A stretch of 64,000 bases of DNA from positions 62,001 to 126,000 of the forward strand of contig ML133424.1 in the NCBI GenBank assembly GCA_003864495.1. The letters run 5' to 3'. The notes under the pieces were generated by a model. The model worked only from the letters and a program-made list of their open reading frames with translations. It did no database searches and was not told the origin of the DNA. The stretch comes from Nemopilema nomurai (lineage: Eukaryota; Cnidaria; Scyphozoa; Rhizostomeae; Rhizostomatidae). The translations under genes were made by a program, and so were the position numbers. This document shows, one piece after another, positions 29,538-42,700 of the stretch (the stretch's first letter is position 1; every line of letters begins with the position of its first letter).

Positions 29538-32500
29538 ATGTCAGAAACACTTGATCTGCTTGTTTCAAAAACTGTGCAAGCGTTGGAGAGCTTTTACCAC
29601 GAGTCAAATCCAGCGGCAAGGGAAGCTGCACATAAGTCTTTATTAGAGTTACAGCAATGCAAGGAAGCATGGCAGATCTGCTGGAAACTTCTAGGTTTAT
29701 CAGACAACGTGGAAAGCCAGTACTTTGGAGCAAGCATGCTTCACTATAAAATTTCAAAATTTTGGAAAGAGCTGTCTGAAGATGATTATATTCCTTTGAA
29801 GGACGAAATTATCAAGTACATTTCCTTGTTTGGCAATGGCACAAAAATGGTATTCTCGAAGCTATGCACCGCATTGGCTGCTTTTATTTTGCATGTCGTA
29901 CCTGAACCATTACCAAATGGTTGCGAAGAGAGTGTAAACGACCTTCAAAAGAAACTTTCAAGCTCATCTAATGAGGTACATCCCGTTATAATAGAGTATC
30001 TGACAGTTTTGCCAGAAGAATTCGCTACATCGACAGTGTCTGGGTTCCAAAGGACAGCCATTAGGCAAAACCTTAATGATTTGATTCCAAAGATACTGCA
30101 GATGATTAAAAGCATACTTGAAACCCGTGATTTGGTGGCATTTCATTCAGCTGCCCTGAGGTGCCTGCACCCTTGGGTCCAGTTTGGGGCATCCATTGCT
30201 GATTGCCAAAGCCTGGTACCAAGCCTTTTGAACATGTTAAATGATGAGAATCATATTGAAGAAGCATCTTCAGTACTTGTGGAATTACTTAGTCATCCAA
30301 CAAGCTTCAAACAGGAGAACAGTGTGTATGCATTTTTAGAACACATGGATGGATTTGAAACACTCCTGTTAAAGGCAATGGCAGAAAATGATGTGGATAA
30401 TGCCAAAAATATTTGCAAAATCCTCATATCTGTTGGTGAGACTCACGCAAATCTTTTAAGGCAAGCAACAACAGATGACCAACAAAAACACTGCCTTCAA
30501 CTTGTTAATCTCATTTTGAAATGCACTGGTATTCCAGGAAATTACCCAGTTGATGAAACCTGCAGTGAGCTTACATTCACTTTTTGGTACACTTTCCAAG
30601 ATGATCTTCTCACAGTGAGCCCAGACAATATTACAAATTACCATTTCTGCCTTAGAGATGCATTTGTTGCTCTTATCCAAATATTGTTTCAAAAAGTACA
30701 GTTTCCTGATGAGAGTGTCTATGAGAGCTTCACATCAGATGAAAAAGAAATGTTACGCTGTTACAGACAGGATATTCAAGACACAGTCACATATATTTGT
30801 AGCCTATTGCGAGAACAATGCATGCACAGTCTAACAGAGCTACTTAAGTACCTTCTATCAGGTAAGGTTTATAATTTGCCTTCTCTACTCCCTGCTGTTT
30901 TAGATGCAATGAATAATTAAGAAATCCAAATAATTCAGCTTTGAAAACCTGTATGAAAGAATAATTATGTAACAACCAAACTTCTGCCTTTAAAGTTCAA
31001 AATAATGTACATATTTTCAGTTTGGTCATGTGTGTTGGAATACTTTGTTTGAAGAAAACTTTTAAGCTACACATTATTTTCAAAGACACATTTATTGTTC
31101 CTTCTTCATATGAAATAAGGTTATACCGATCTTATTTAAAATTCCTACTTTTGAAAATTTATCCCTTTGGCTCACTTTCACCTTCAAAAAAAGATCTGAA
31201 TTTACTTTTATCCATTACTGTCAGTTAATGTTCTTTGATTTCATAACTTAGAATTAACCTAATTCAAAAGTATCTTGATTGAATTTTCTTATCTAGTTAT
31301 CATGAAATATATTCAAAATGATTGCTCTATAGAATGCATGCTTTGTTGTTAATATCAGTGGGTAATTTTTAATTTATCTTTAGGTGAAAAACCAGTCAGA
31401 TGGCAAGAAGTAGAGGCTGTTCTCTATTTGTTTCAAGGCACATCAGAGTATACTGACAGTGATGATCCAGTATACTTGCAAACAGTCATTTCATTGCTGC
31501 ATATGCTGCCCTCACATCCTAAGGTTCTTGAGTCGGCAGTCTATATGATTGGCTCTTTTTCAGAATGGCTGTCTTCACATACAGATCAACTTGGCTTCGT
31601 TCTCCCCATTTTGCAGAATGGCATTTCTGAAAGCCAACTAAGCACAGCTTGTACATCATCACTTAGGAGTATTTGTAGGGAGAGCTCAAGATCATTTCCC
31701 CAAAACATAAGCCTAGATATTGTAGACACTTGCTTCAATATAATGAAATCGAAAAGACTGAAGGACAAAGAGCAAATACGGTGTATAGAATGTGTGGGTT
31801 ACGTGCTAGCTGGACTTCCAGTGAAACTGAGGGAGGAACAACAAAGTTTGATCACATCTTTTCTGCTGGATGTATTGCAGTCGGCAATCAAATTTTCCCT
31901 GATTGACCCGTCAGCAACTAAACTGGTTCGCCATTGGATCCAGTGCTACTCTGCATACTTCAGGTCCTGTGATTCAGAAAATGAAGTAAGCGGTGGCTAT
32001 CATTCCTTGCTTCCTGCTTTCACTGGTTTCCTTCAAGCCATCCAGTCAATCCCTGCTGCCATGATGTCAGACACTTTAGTCCAGGAGGTGATGACTGCCA
32101 TTAATAAGGCAGTTGATACAGTTAGGGATCCCTTCTATACTGTCCTCCCACAGACATCTGCTATTATTTTTGGTATATTCTCTGCCATACCGACTGCTGC
32201 TGTTCTAGAGGTCTCTGCAACCATTGTAGGAATGTTAAGCAATGTGAAGGAGAGTCGTGATTCACTTCAATCATTCTTTGAACGGCTGGTCCAAGAGACT
32301 GTGCGCCTTTTAGAAGATGAAGTTGTCGGCAAGGACCCTGATTTGATGCAGGGCTTTCTTGTTTTGTTGAACCGTGCAGTGAAAAGTGGTCCCTTTTTGT
32401 TGTTTGTGGACCAGCAGCTGCACATCAGGGCGATTCAACATGCCTTGCAAGCACTGACTTTCCAAGAAGCTCCTACTATCAAAGCTGCTTGCAATTTCTT

Positions 32501-32864
32501 TGTTTCCTACATAACACTAGCTGCACATGAAAGCAGTGCAGTCCAGATGCTAGAGCTTTTTGGACAGGACTTGGTCAGCCGTGTACTTCTTAGTATAGCT
32601 GGCCAGTGCCCTCGTACACTGGTTGACATGTTTGCAGATATCCTGCTAGCATTGAATCGGCATTTCATTGAGAAGATTTCCGTCTGGTTGCAGAAGTGCC
32701 TGGGACAAGAAGGATTTCCATCAACCCGCGTTGACCTAACGCAGAAGAATAACTTTCAGAAACACGTTTTGCGGGAGAGAGTGAACAAAAGAGCATTAAA
32801 AGAAATTGTCCGTGAATTTTCGTTGATTTGCAGGGGTTTGCATGGAATGCAATATGCTTCGTAG
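29538..32864 (+). CDS. IPO13: Importin-13 (karyopherin beta family)
   Basis: RanGTP-dependent nuclear transport receptor; known family cargoes include UBC9 and MAGO-Y14 (import) and eIF1A (export). Only two coding exons, 29538-30861 and 31384-32864, joining in phase 1 to 934 aa (human 963). Homology to IPO13 runs end to end: VESQYFGASMLHYKISKFW near the N-terminus (importin-beta N-terminal region), LTVLPEEF, CTGIPGNYPVDET followed by LTFTFWYT, DEKEMLRCYRQDIQDT, MIGSFSEWLSSH, LEVSATIV, and the signature C-terminus RERVNKRALKEIVRE then CRGLHG. Helical HEAT-type composition throughout. The region 30862-31383 is an intron. AATAAA candidate at 33507-33512. Confidence 0.97.
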
Positions 32865-33938
32865 GCGTGACTAGAAAATGGAACTAAACGTGTTTTGAAA
32901 ATGGAGCTGATCAGGAAATCAGCTCAGTTCAAACCTGTGAAGGATGACTATTGATTTTTCTGCCTTGCCATGTGGCGCCCATCTATTCCATTTTTGTACA
33001 GCTGGGTTTGTTTCATTTTATGAATATTGCCTCTTAGTATGTCTTTGGGTTATTTACTTTTTTAGTTGCGAAGCTACTTTGATTCTAGAAAACTTTTTAT
33101 TTGTATAAATTTTCAATGTGAGTGATTTTTTATTCGTTATCAAATGCTTTGCTCTGTTAATGATTTTTCTGTTCTGTTTAACGTGTTGCTTCTATGCTAC
33201 GATTTCATATGCGTTTATTAAGTTTGAGAGAAGCCCGAAAATGTTTGCCTGAAGAATGCCAGAAGCCCCAGCCCAAATTCTTTACGAACTGGTTGTTCCT
33301 TTAAATGTTCTGTTAGATCGAATTTGGTTCATTAGATTGGTGTTTTATGGATTCTAGTCAGTTGTGCCAAGCATCTTTGGCTCTTGGTAGACCAGTGAAT
33401 TGTTTTCGAATGAAAATCATGTACCTACTTGCGTGCACCAAACCCTGGGCTATCTTTCTTTTAAGTGTTCATTATTATCTTCTTTTGAAATTTCTACACA
33501 TTCCGAAATAAAACTAGAAGAAGGTTTCAACCTCATGAGAAGGCGCAAAGCAATAAACTTACTAAAGATTTATAATTATCAATGGATGCATGAATGCAGG
33601 GTGAAATGTTCCTTTTGAAATTTCTACAAGATATCTCATAGGCATCTGTTATTACCATAATAAAAAAGAACCGGCTTGCAGGGAAGTCTCTTAAAGCAGC
33701 GGATAAAAGCAGATTAACATTTCGGCTCCAAAAGAGAGAGCGCAGCCATCTTGAGCCCTTTTGGCTCTATACTTCTGGCTGGGTATCAAAGGATTGTGCT
33801 TCAGATGAGCGGCATATGACGAAATATGTTCCGACTTTTGAAAATGAGTGTGGATCTTGTTGCATTTGATAGTCAGTTTTCAAGTGGTTTTTAAGTCAAT
33901 CTTTAGTATACTTCTTGTATATTTATCCGTGATGGCCA
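32865..33938. other. IPO13 3' flank, no gene seen
   Basis: About 1.1 kb of AT-rich sequence holding the IPO13 3' UTR and a polyadenylation candidate at 33507. Short ORFs here lack coding character or similarity. Confidence 0.5.
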
Positions 33939-34620
33939 ATATACACTACCTTTCAAAAAGTCTTGGGACGATTCGAAGTTTGGAAAGACGCTTATGATAA
34001 AAGCTTTAAAAAACATGCATTCGATCCTCTCTTATTAAGTATGACAACCGGCTATTTCCATGAAACTTTCATAAGACATTGTTCATGTTTCGAAGTATTT
34101 CAATTTTGCCACATTGTTCGAAAAAGATTAACCGTAAAATTTTTCTAGGCAAGAAACATGAACATGGAGGTTATCAAACTTCGTGAAATATCATACTTGA
34201 AGCGTCTGGAAATTATCTTTTATAAAAATAATGGTAAAAGCTACCAAGAAACTACATTAATTGTGGGCTGCTTAAAGAATGCAGCTTTCGCTGTATGCAA
34301 AAATTTATTTAAATTTAGAACCGTGAAAGATTTGCCAAGGGTTTGGCAGACCGAAGAAGTTCCAGACGCCAAGACATGAAAGGTCTTTATTGAGAGATAA
34401 AAAACAGGATATATCGCGATTAACTGCAGTGTACATCACATTTTATACGGCCTTTTTCAGCACAGGCTGATTCCTATCAACGCATATCCTGCCCCAATCC
34501 GACGAGGCATCTGCCACTAAATTCTCAAATGAACCCCATTTTGCAAATGTTTTGACGAACTCTGTGCATCAAAGAAGCAACTACCTCCTTAACCTTTTTC
34601 GTTAAAACCCCCTTAGGCTC
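33939..34620 (+). mobile_element. Decayed Tc1/mariner transposon, left end plus N-terminal transposase
   Basis: The left end, just after a TA, reads TACACTACCTTTCAAAAAGT, a typical Tc1-type inverted-terminal-repeat start. Downstream at 34158-34379 a frame encodes a helix-turn-helix-like segment: FYKNNGKSYQETTLIVGC, then a short stretch ending FKFRTVKDLPRVWQ. This matches the Tc1 pattern of GKSYREIA..VGCSKS.. followed by TGSVKDLPRSGRP. A stop interrupts it at 34377, and further transposase-like residues (RSLLRDKKQDISRLTA) follow in a nearby frame. The DDE catalytic part is not intact and no right terminal repeat was found, so the right boundary is approximate and the copy is inactive. Confidence 0.6.
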
Positions 34621-34952
34621 TTCATTAAAAGGACAGCATGGGTTGCTGCTGATGCTGATGCGTTTGACAAAGAAGGATTAGAAACAAAGGAGCTAATTAG
34701 TTTACTTTAATGGTTGTGTCGGAAGGTGCTTTGTATCACGTTAAGATTCTTTTTCGGTTCATCAGTTTTCAATTCTATCGATAATTTATGGAATCTTGAC
34801 ACAGGCCTAGTGCAGTCATGGCGACGTTGTTGTTGCCTAGCCATCTCCTTGACAACAAAAAACAACCTCTATCGAGCGAGGCTGATATCCTGGCCACCCG
34901 ATTGTTTAGTCAATGTTCAACACAGTTGCTCGAAACAGCGTCGTGAAACAAA

Positions 34953-37900
34953 ATGGTGAAAAATCTTCTGTGCATTTGTCAGATATGCAACTGCGGGTAA
35001 GTAACAGTTGTGGAGGTTTTAGTAAATGTAATCTCTGTTATCACTCTTTTGCTGCCTCAGCAAGTGCTCTGAAGTGCTTACTATGGTAGGCCCATGTCAT
35101 TAATATTTCATCCACCGGGCATTTCAAATTTAAGAAAGCTGGATTAGAACAGAAACAATAAAAGTATCGATAGTTGAGAAGTAGATCGCATTTTCTTCAG
35201 TTATTGGGTAAAGCGGTAGAAGAATGGGAAGAGCAGTCAATCGTTATCTAAGAAGATCTTTGAGAATCACACAAAGCCTGTCGAAGTGTAATTTGATATT
35301 TTGACGAAATAAGTTAAGCAAATTAAGCATATTCCTTGGAATGCCAAAAGTGTTAAGTTGATTGATGTTTTTACAAATATCATAACCCCTATTTGCAAGC
35401 ATTCATAGAGCTTTTAATGCACTTCCCTCTTCATAACCAAAAACGTTACAAAGCTGCAAAATCTTGTATTGGCTTCCTGTTTTCTTTGTTTGTTTACTCT
35501 CGAACGCTCCTTTACTTACAGTAGACCTTGTCTTATAGAAATTATTTCAGTTTTTAGAATTCTTAACCTGTGTTTATAACTTTCGGTTTTCTGTGGCTCT
35601 CTGCTAAAACTTGATTGGACTAGATTCTTGATGGCCACTGAAAAATCTTTACCCAAGTTTCTAATTTCCAAGGATTGGAAAACTCGCAGCAGTGTCATGC
35701 AAAATCATTTTACAGATGGTAAAATCAGTAATGCAATGCTAAATTAACTAATAAACATAAAATACCCCCAGCTGTTATGACAAATCTTTACTTTAGTTAG
35801 GTCATAAGCCTTTTGTCAAGGACAGCGGTCTGTGATGTTTAACCAACCCATGATGTGTAATGAAAAAGTGAAGCTCAATGTCAAGCATCTATATTTCTAT
35901 TCTGGTTTCTCTCAATTTTATTTTTAGTAAAATTATTCTTTTTCTGAATAAGCTTATTGTGCAACATCTAAAAGCCACTTAAAAGTAAACATACCCAAAA
36001 ATACTAAAAATATATAGAAAATGGATGCCAATTGATTTTAAATTTAGCCTGAAATTTGATCTGACATAGTAAGCCATGATGCAAAGCACTTCTTTCTTTC
36101 TCTCACTTTACTATCATTGTATTCCACCTGCCAGAGGTTGATTCATCCAACCTGCTACTTTGTATTAATTAAAGATCAGCCTTCCCATTAGAAGTAGGTG
36201 GGGCTTAAAATTACTTCCTCCCATAGTTCATTTAAATGTATCAACTATGCAGATGTTGAAGTTCTCTTTTATTCTTGAAGATTTATGAAACACTAATGTT
36301 TTTGATGCAGACAATTTTTTCTAAGCTAGCAAAGAGGGACCGTTGGTTTATAGAGTAGGCTCAATTTAATTCTAAAATAACAGTTGTATCAAATTGAACT
36401 AGTGATTTTTCAGTATTTTACAATTCTTTTACAACAACTATATTGAGCCTAGCCTAAAAGCCCTAGTGCCACCCAGCAAATGTTATTAATGTCACATTTT
36501 CGGAATTTGGTCACAATTCTTTCAACATATGGCTGACACAGGATGCCGATTGCTATTCATTTGTTAGATGGTCGTTTGATGATATCTTTCCATTGTGATC
36601 CTTAATGATGCTATCCACTCTTTGGTTTTTATCGATTTCATCAGCATCAAGGCTTCTCGACCCTTTCATTGTACTTGGTGAATAGTTTTAAATACTTCAG
36701 AAAATTAAGAAAAATTGGCTGCAAGTCACATGTCAGTCATCCAGCATCCCATCCTACCTGGCTCTAAGCTCTGGGGCAAATCTAAGAGAATATAGTTTTT
36801 GCTGACCAAAAAAAATTGTAAAGTGTCAGCCAAATTTGCTTTTATGCAGTGATTTTTAGAAGTAGTGCTGGGATACTTGCCAAGATAGAAGGATATATAA
36901 TTATAGGGTACACATTAACCCAAAAAGACTAGTTACCTGCTCATGTAAACTTGTCAATCAAAATTTATTAGAATTTGTATAAGTATTTGTGTAGTAAATA
37001 AAGCTCTTGTCCCTAAGAAAAACAGATCTTAAATGCATTAGTGTGCTAACCTGAAAAATCCTTTATATCAAAACTGACTCCTTCTGTAGTTCACGAGATA
37101 ATTGGTCTTCTTTTGCGATTCAGACGGCATCACTGCATCCACCGTCCCAGATCCGTTCCGACCGATTCCACAAGGTGTTTGCTGACAGAGTACCATGACA
37201 CCTACCGTGAATTCCCACTCTCCTCAAGGGCCAAGCCGATCAAGCCTGATAACCGTACAAGGCTCAGCAAAGACCCCTTTGACAATAACACGACATACAA
37301 GGAGATCTACGTACCCCACAAATACAAGCCGCCCAGCAAGCCGAGCCTGGCTGCTTATGTGAAGCCAACCGGAGAAATGAACACCTCATCGACGTATCGC
37401 ACAGATTACCTGAAAAAGAGAGCGGAGAAACCGAAGTTAGCAAAGCCAGACGCGAAGCCCGTTGCAACTGGCTGCCCTTTTGATGGCAATACAGTCCACA
37501 ACCAAACGTATAAGGCCTGGGATATTCCAAAGACGGAGAGCGTTCGACCGCCAAATCAAGGAATTCGCAAGCCAAGCGCAAAGTTTGATCACTGCACAAC
37601 AGTGCAACATGATTACCCAGGGTATTTCGGCAACCTTGCTAGGGAGACAGTCAAGCCCCCAGAGCCATCTTTAAAAAGTGGGGCGGGTCAAATGTCGAGT
37701 GAAACAACTCATCGATTAGATTTTGACAGAAAGGATGGTCGCCCAGAAAAGTCAGCGAAGCCCTGCCAAAAAGAGATTCGTCATGCAGGACCGTTCGATC
37801 ACAGAACAACAAACCAGCATGCGTTTACCTGGCCAGAGACTCTTCCTGCTGAAAGTTGCAAGCCGAATTTGGCTGCCTTCTCATCACAGAAGCCATTTGA

Positions 37901-38498
37901 AGGTGACACGACTTACAAAACAACGTTCAAACAATGGGCAGTAGAACCAACAGACGCGTGGAAACCGCAGATCGCATGGAAACCCCCGAGCGAGTCGTTC
38001 GAGCAGACGACAACATTCCGACACGACTTCCAGGGCAAGCAATCCATGAAAACGAAGAGCGCACGCCCAGAGGCGGTTCGCGTGGCCCCTGGGGACTTTG
38101 ATGGCTCCACAACTCATAATGACACTTACAAACCCTGGGGGGCTAGCCAACGAGAAACACTTAAACCAAAGGCTGGTTACCGCCCCCCTACAGCCCCCTT
38201 TTATGGACAGACAACTCATCTGAGTGACTTCAGGGGCGAGCATGCCAAGAAGCCGGATCTATGCGCACCCAAGGCCAGTGGAATACAAATATCCGGGGAT
38301 CAAGAGTTCTCGACTAATTACACAGACGACTACAAAAAGAAGAGGCTACCCATCTGTCCAGCGCGGGATCTGAGACCCGGCGAGTTTTCGTCTACGGATG
38401 GCTTCAAATTCGCAAAGGACAATAACGGTCATCAGTACTTCTACCCACCGAATGCCATGGGAATGGGCGAAATGGTGGAGACTGTTGCTCTTGCTTAG
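34953..38498 (+). CDS. SAXO: Stabilizer of axonemal microtubules (SAXO/FAM154 family)
   Basis: Microtubule-binding protein of cilia, flagella and centrioles, related to MAP6/STOP, which protects axonemal microtubules. Two coding exons, 34953-34996 and 37124-38498, join in phase 2 to 472 aa (human SAXO1 474). The N-terminus CICQICNCGRHHCIH is the Cys/His signature shared with human SAXO1 (CICELCSCGRHHCPH). The exon junction falls inside it, and this fixes the start. The rest is a series of about a dozen Mn-type modules with the pattern FxxxTTxxxxYxxW/F and PxxPxxxxKP: for example FDNNTTYKEIY, FDGNTVHNQTYKAW, FEGDTTYKTTFKQW, FDGSTTHNDTYKPW and FYGQTTHLSDFRG. Whether it is SAXO1 or SAXO2 cannot be decided by eye. 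AATAAA occurs at 38792 and 39267. Intron 1 (34997-37123) shows nothing notable. Confidence 0.94.
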
Positions 38499-39745
38499 AC
38501 TTCGTTGGCCGAGTTGCATCAGCCGTTTCAATTTACTAGATTAATTTGATCATTTATCAACTGTACATAGAGTTGCCGACTGCGTTTCATTTGAAATGCT
38601 CTATTTATGGCTTAGAGACCGCACACCTTTGTACGCGCTTACGTTTCTAGAACAATCCTGCGTTATGTATTAATGTATTTGAGCAGGCAAATTTAAACAG
38701 CTTGTAAAAATTTTCCTTCCCTCTTCAGGTGCAACAAATGTTCAAGAAATTAAATGTAGTTAACAATATTTCCTTAACTCGGCACTGAGCAAATAAACAC
38801 GATGAGGTCACACTTTTCCCGGCTTGTCGTAGTGTAGATCTGCTTTGTCTATCCATAACTAGATTTTCTTAAACAAAAATCTTGACAAATCGAGCATGAA
38901 TTGTAAGATACATTCAGCACTGTCATTTTGGTTCTATGACCCTATTTTGCAGTGGCATAATTGCCACTATTTCCTTGAAAACAAGATTATGATATCCCAA
39001 ATTGCATTCTGTGAGATGAAACAAAAAAGTCCCCCTCTCGATATACTGTCAATGATATTCAGTAAAAGTTCAGGGTCCCTGGTTTTTTCTCAAATCTCAT
39101 CGAGTGCCAGAGTCCATTCGCGGCACAACGCCAAAATGATTCTCACTGGAAGACAGGCTGCAAATTAATCGAATATTATAATGAAGACTTTTATCAATTC
39201 AATCACAATGTTACGTACTACAAGTGCAGCGTGGTTTTTTCTCCATCTCTTACTGTACATATCCAAAATAAAGTTCTTCCAATGTACTCTATGCAGTCTT
39301 GCATTTTGTCGATTCTACGATTTCCAATTTTTCATGATTTAATACGAGTTAACAGCGACACAAATCATTAAACGTGTAAATAACAGGCATTTCCTAAATA
39401 CCTCTCTACCATTACATTTCCGTTCTGTTTTTAAATACTGTCTTTTCCGCTACGACAACATTTCACCACATCTAATTACATTTTCTACGCTAGTTGCATT
39501 TTCTCCCTGTCTCACGGTCGCCATGTTTGTTTTCTTCATCGTAGTACGACATGGTCACTTTAAACCAAGTTCCCTCAAATACAGCAACATAGTCTTCATG
39601 TCACCAATTCAATTTTTTTGTTATTTTCCAGTTCAAAATACAACCTCTTACAAGGTTAAATAAAGCCTGCATTGGGCTTTATTTCAATTGTCAATGAGTC
39701 CCTGTTCTTCTGACAACTATCCACTTCCTCGTGTTATCTGGTAAG
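38499..39745. other. Convergent 3' flanks of SAXO and the TIA1-type gene
   Basis: Noncoding interval of about 1.2 kb. It contains two AATAAA sites on the plus strand (38792, 39267) for SAXO and one on the minus strand (TTTATT at 39678-39683), 63 bp beyond the TIA1-type stop codon. No gene is supported here. Confidence 0.55.
39678..39683 (-). terminator. Polyadenylation signal of the TIA1-type gene
   Basis: AATAAA on the minus strand, 63 bp past the stop codon at 39746-39748. Assigned by position only. Confidence 0.5.
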
Positions 39746-42700
39746 TTAATGAGAGTTCTGGTACGAAGGTGCCCCGTAACTTCCACTTGGGGCTCCGTTT
39801 TGGCTTGAAGACTGTTGACCAGATGCTAAAATGAAATTCGTTGATTTTCAGCAAAGCTTATGAGCACCACACACAAAAGTACAGCGATTGGGTAGCTACT
39901 TTCTAATGGTTTATTCAAAATCTTTAACATCTCAACAAAACAAAGACGCATGCCTTTATTAATGTTCAATTGAAGTTGCATGTCATACATCTGCAATTGG
40001 GGGAAATTGAGGCATGATGGAGACGAGGCTCATATTAAGCAAGTACTTAGAAATGGGGTTATAGTATGGTTGTCAGGGTTAGGCTTGTGAGAAAGTACTA
40101 GAAGAGCATTTCCGCGTTTAAATCAATAACAGTCATTTTAAAGAAACAAAATTGAGCGCTCTACAACGTATTTATCAGTTCATTCAAAAATCCAATACGT
40201 ACAGTTAAACGTTAGACTAAACTAAGACCTCTACGGGTTTAAATGGAAAAAGGATAAATAAAACAGGGATATATTTTGCAACTTCATGTTATTATGCCCT
40301 TACCTCCGTATCCTTGCATCATTGGCATTTGCCTGTCAAACGAAAGAGGAATTATAGAGCATCACTGATTGACTTGCTTATTCAAGGTAGAAACTACATA
40401 TGTAACTGCGCAGTATGCAATAACTTAACCCGATCCTCGTGGTCTTAAGGGAAAGCAGTTTAATTTTGTCGTCATCGCATGTACGATAATCTGTAAAAGT
40501 TAACTGTCCCTCGTTCCATCTCTTGTTACTAACAATAGACACCTAATTATTAGCAAATGACACTAGTTTAATCGGGAAGAAGGCCTACCCGTACTGCTGT
40601 GCATACATGCCGTACATGGGGTACCCTTGTCCCTGCACCACCGGCATGTAGGCCTGGTTGTTGCTTTGTTGGCCCGATTGTGAGTTACTGTTCATCTGCT
40701 GTTGCGCCATCACAGCTGCCCAATAGCTGTAGTACATCTGGTGGTAGGGATTGTACATGGGAACCGACCCTGCACTTCCCTGTTGACCCTGCCCAGCGCC
40801 TGAAGAGGGAACTGAGTTCTCGCCACTTTCCTTTCCCCACCAGCACTAGATATGAAAAGAACTTTGAGTAACAAGAAGTAACACAACAAAGGGATGGTCT
40901 TTGTGCATCTTTGGTTAGACTTGCTCCGTTTAACGTGCAAATTGTGTTACTAATGAAGTGATAAGTTTAAATACAGAGTAATTAAGGCAGTTTATAAGAC
41001 TATACGAAAAGAGCTTCTAAATCTGCACTAGGAAAGAATGCAGTCCCATTTTTATAAATTGATTAAGTCAGGTTCATCATCCAATTTTTGCGCAGAAATA
41101 AAACCTACTTTAATGATGCATCCGTCTATTTCCAACCCATTGCACTTGACAATGGCGGTCGCGGCAGACTCGTGAGTTGCGTATCTAAAATCAAACACAA
41201 AGATATCAGGAAATAAATCAAAGTTTGTAAAGGGCATTTCGATGACATGGACTGAAGACATAACATGGTTTTTTGATATGACAGAGTGTTGGCTTACCTG
41301 ATAAAGCAGTACAGTTTGTCCATGAATATTCTTGTTTCTTGGATTTGGCCAAAACAGCTGAAGGTCTGACGTAGCTTTTCATCAGAAATGGAGCTAGGCA
41401 GGTTAGCAACATAGACAGTTGTGTTGTTTGAGCTTGCGGACTGGTAGACCTCGTTGTAATTCAGGGCGGCAGCTGAGGAGGAGAAAGGCCAATAACAAAA
41501 GTGCCTCGTACTCCGCTTCAAAAACTGGGAGACAAATACACATTGGGATATGTTGAACCGAGATGATAGGATATGATGGTATTGAAAGTGCAAGTGAAGG
41601 CGCAAAATTAAAAAAGCAAGCAGTGATGGAAAAAGCAACAAATCCATGCTTCATCAGCATCTATTCAGACTGTTATTCAAACATTAACCAACATGCAGGT
41701 GTGAAAACAAGAGCTGTCAACTTAGGTTTGGAATGACAAAGAGAGGACTTGGCATTGCATGAAACAAATGTAAAGAATAAGAGCAGGGTGGTGACTAGAA
41801 AAAACAAGAGCCCCATCAAGGGCAGGTGGCGTCAGCGAATGAGGCCTGTTGTGCTGGAAATGTGTTGTTAGAATATTAATGAGCAAGTATTCAGGTGAAG
41901 ACATACGTTTGGTTTGCTGGTCACCGCCAGTTCCAGGAACCTTGTTGCGTGTTGCCCAGTTGGTTCTAATTGCCTTCCCTCCAAGAGTAGTACCTGGGAA
42001 AAAATTCAACATCATAAAACAAACTGAAATTGGTATCAATTATGGAAAAGTAGTTTTGCATAATAGTTGAATAAAATCAGGATCTCTACAGAGGTAATCC
42101 AACATTTCATAAATAACATAAAAAGGTCATTGGTTGAGTCAACCTAAGGTCGGCCAAAAATAAAGCAAATAAATCTAAAAATACCACTCAAAAGCTGTTG
42201 ATTTACATGTTTGAAATAAAAACACAAGTACATTGATTGCTTTTGATCATTTGATAAAGAACGAACAAATCTTCTAATAAGCATGCATAAAAATAACACC
42301 AACCTTGCATTTTATTCATAGCATCTTCTGCATCCTATAAAATAAAAGCACAAACATTACACTCTTGTTTTCAAATAAAAAGCGAGTTGGCATAAGTTGT
42401 AATTAAAACTGCTAGCTAATTGAAAGGCATACTTACAATCTTTGACTTGAAAGAGACAAAGCCGTATCCTTTGCTTGAGTTGGTAACTGCATCACGAACT
42501 ACACGAACAGCGCTAAAATTGAACAACTAAACAGTCACTTGTTTGCATTTTCAAAATTAATAAGATGAAAAAAATTGTCATTGTAATTCCATTGGTAAAT
42601 GCTGCAAATATAGAAAAAGGCTGCAAATCATATAAAGCACTTACACAATGTCACCAAATACTTCAAAAGCTTTCCTCAAGGCTTCTTCACCGATTTCTTG

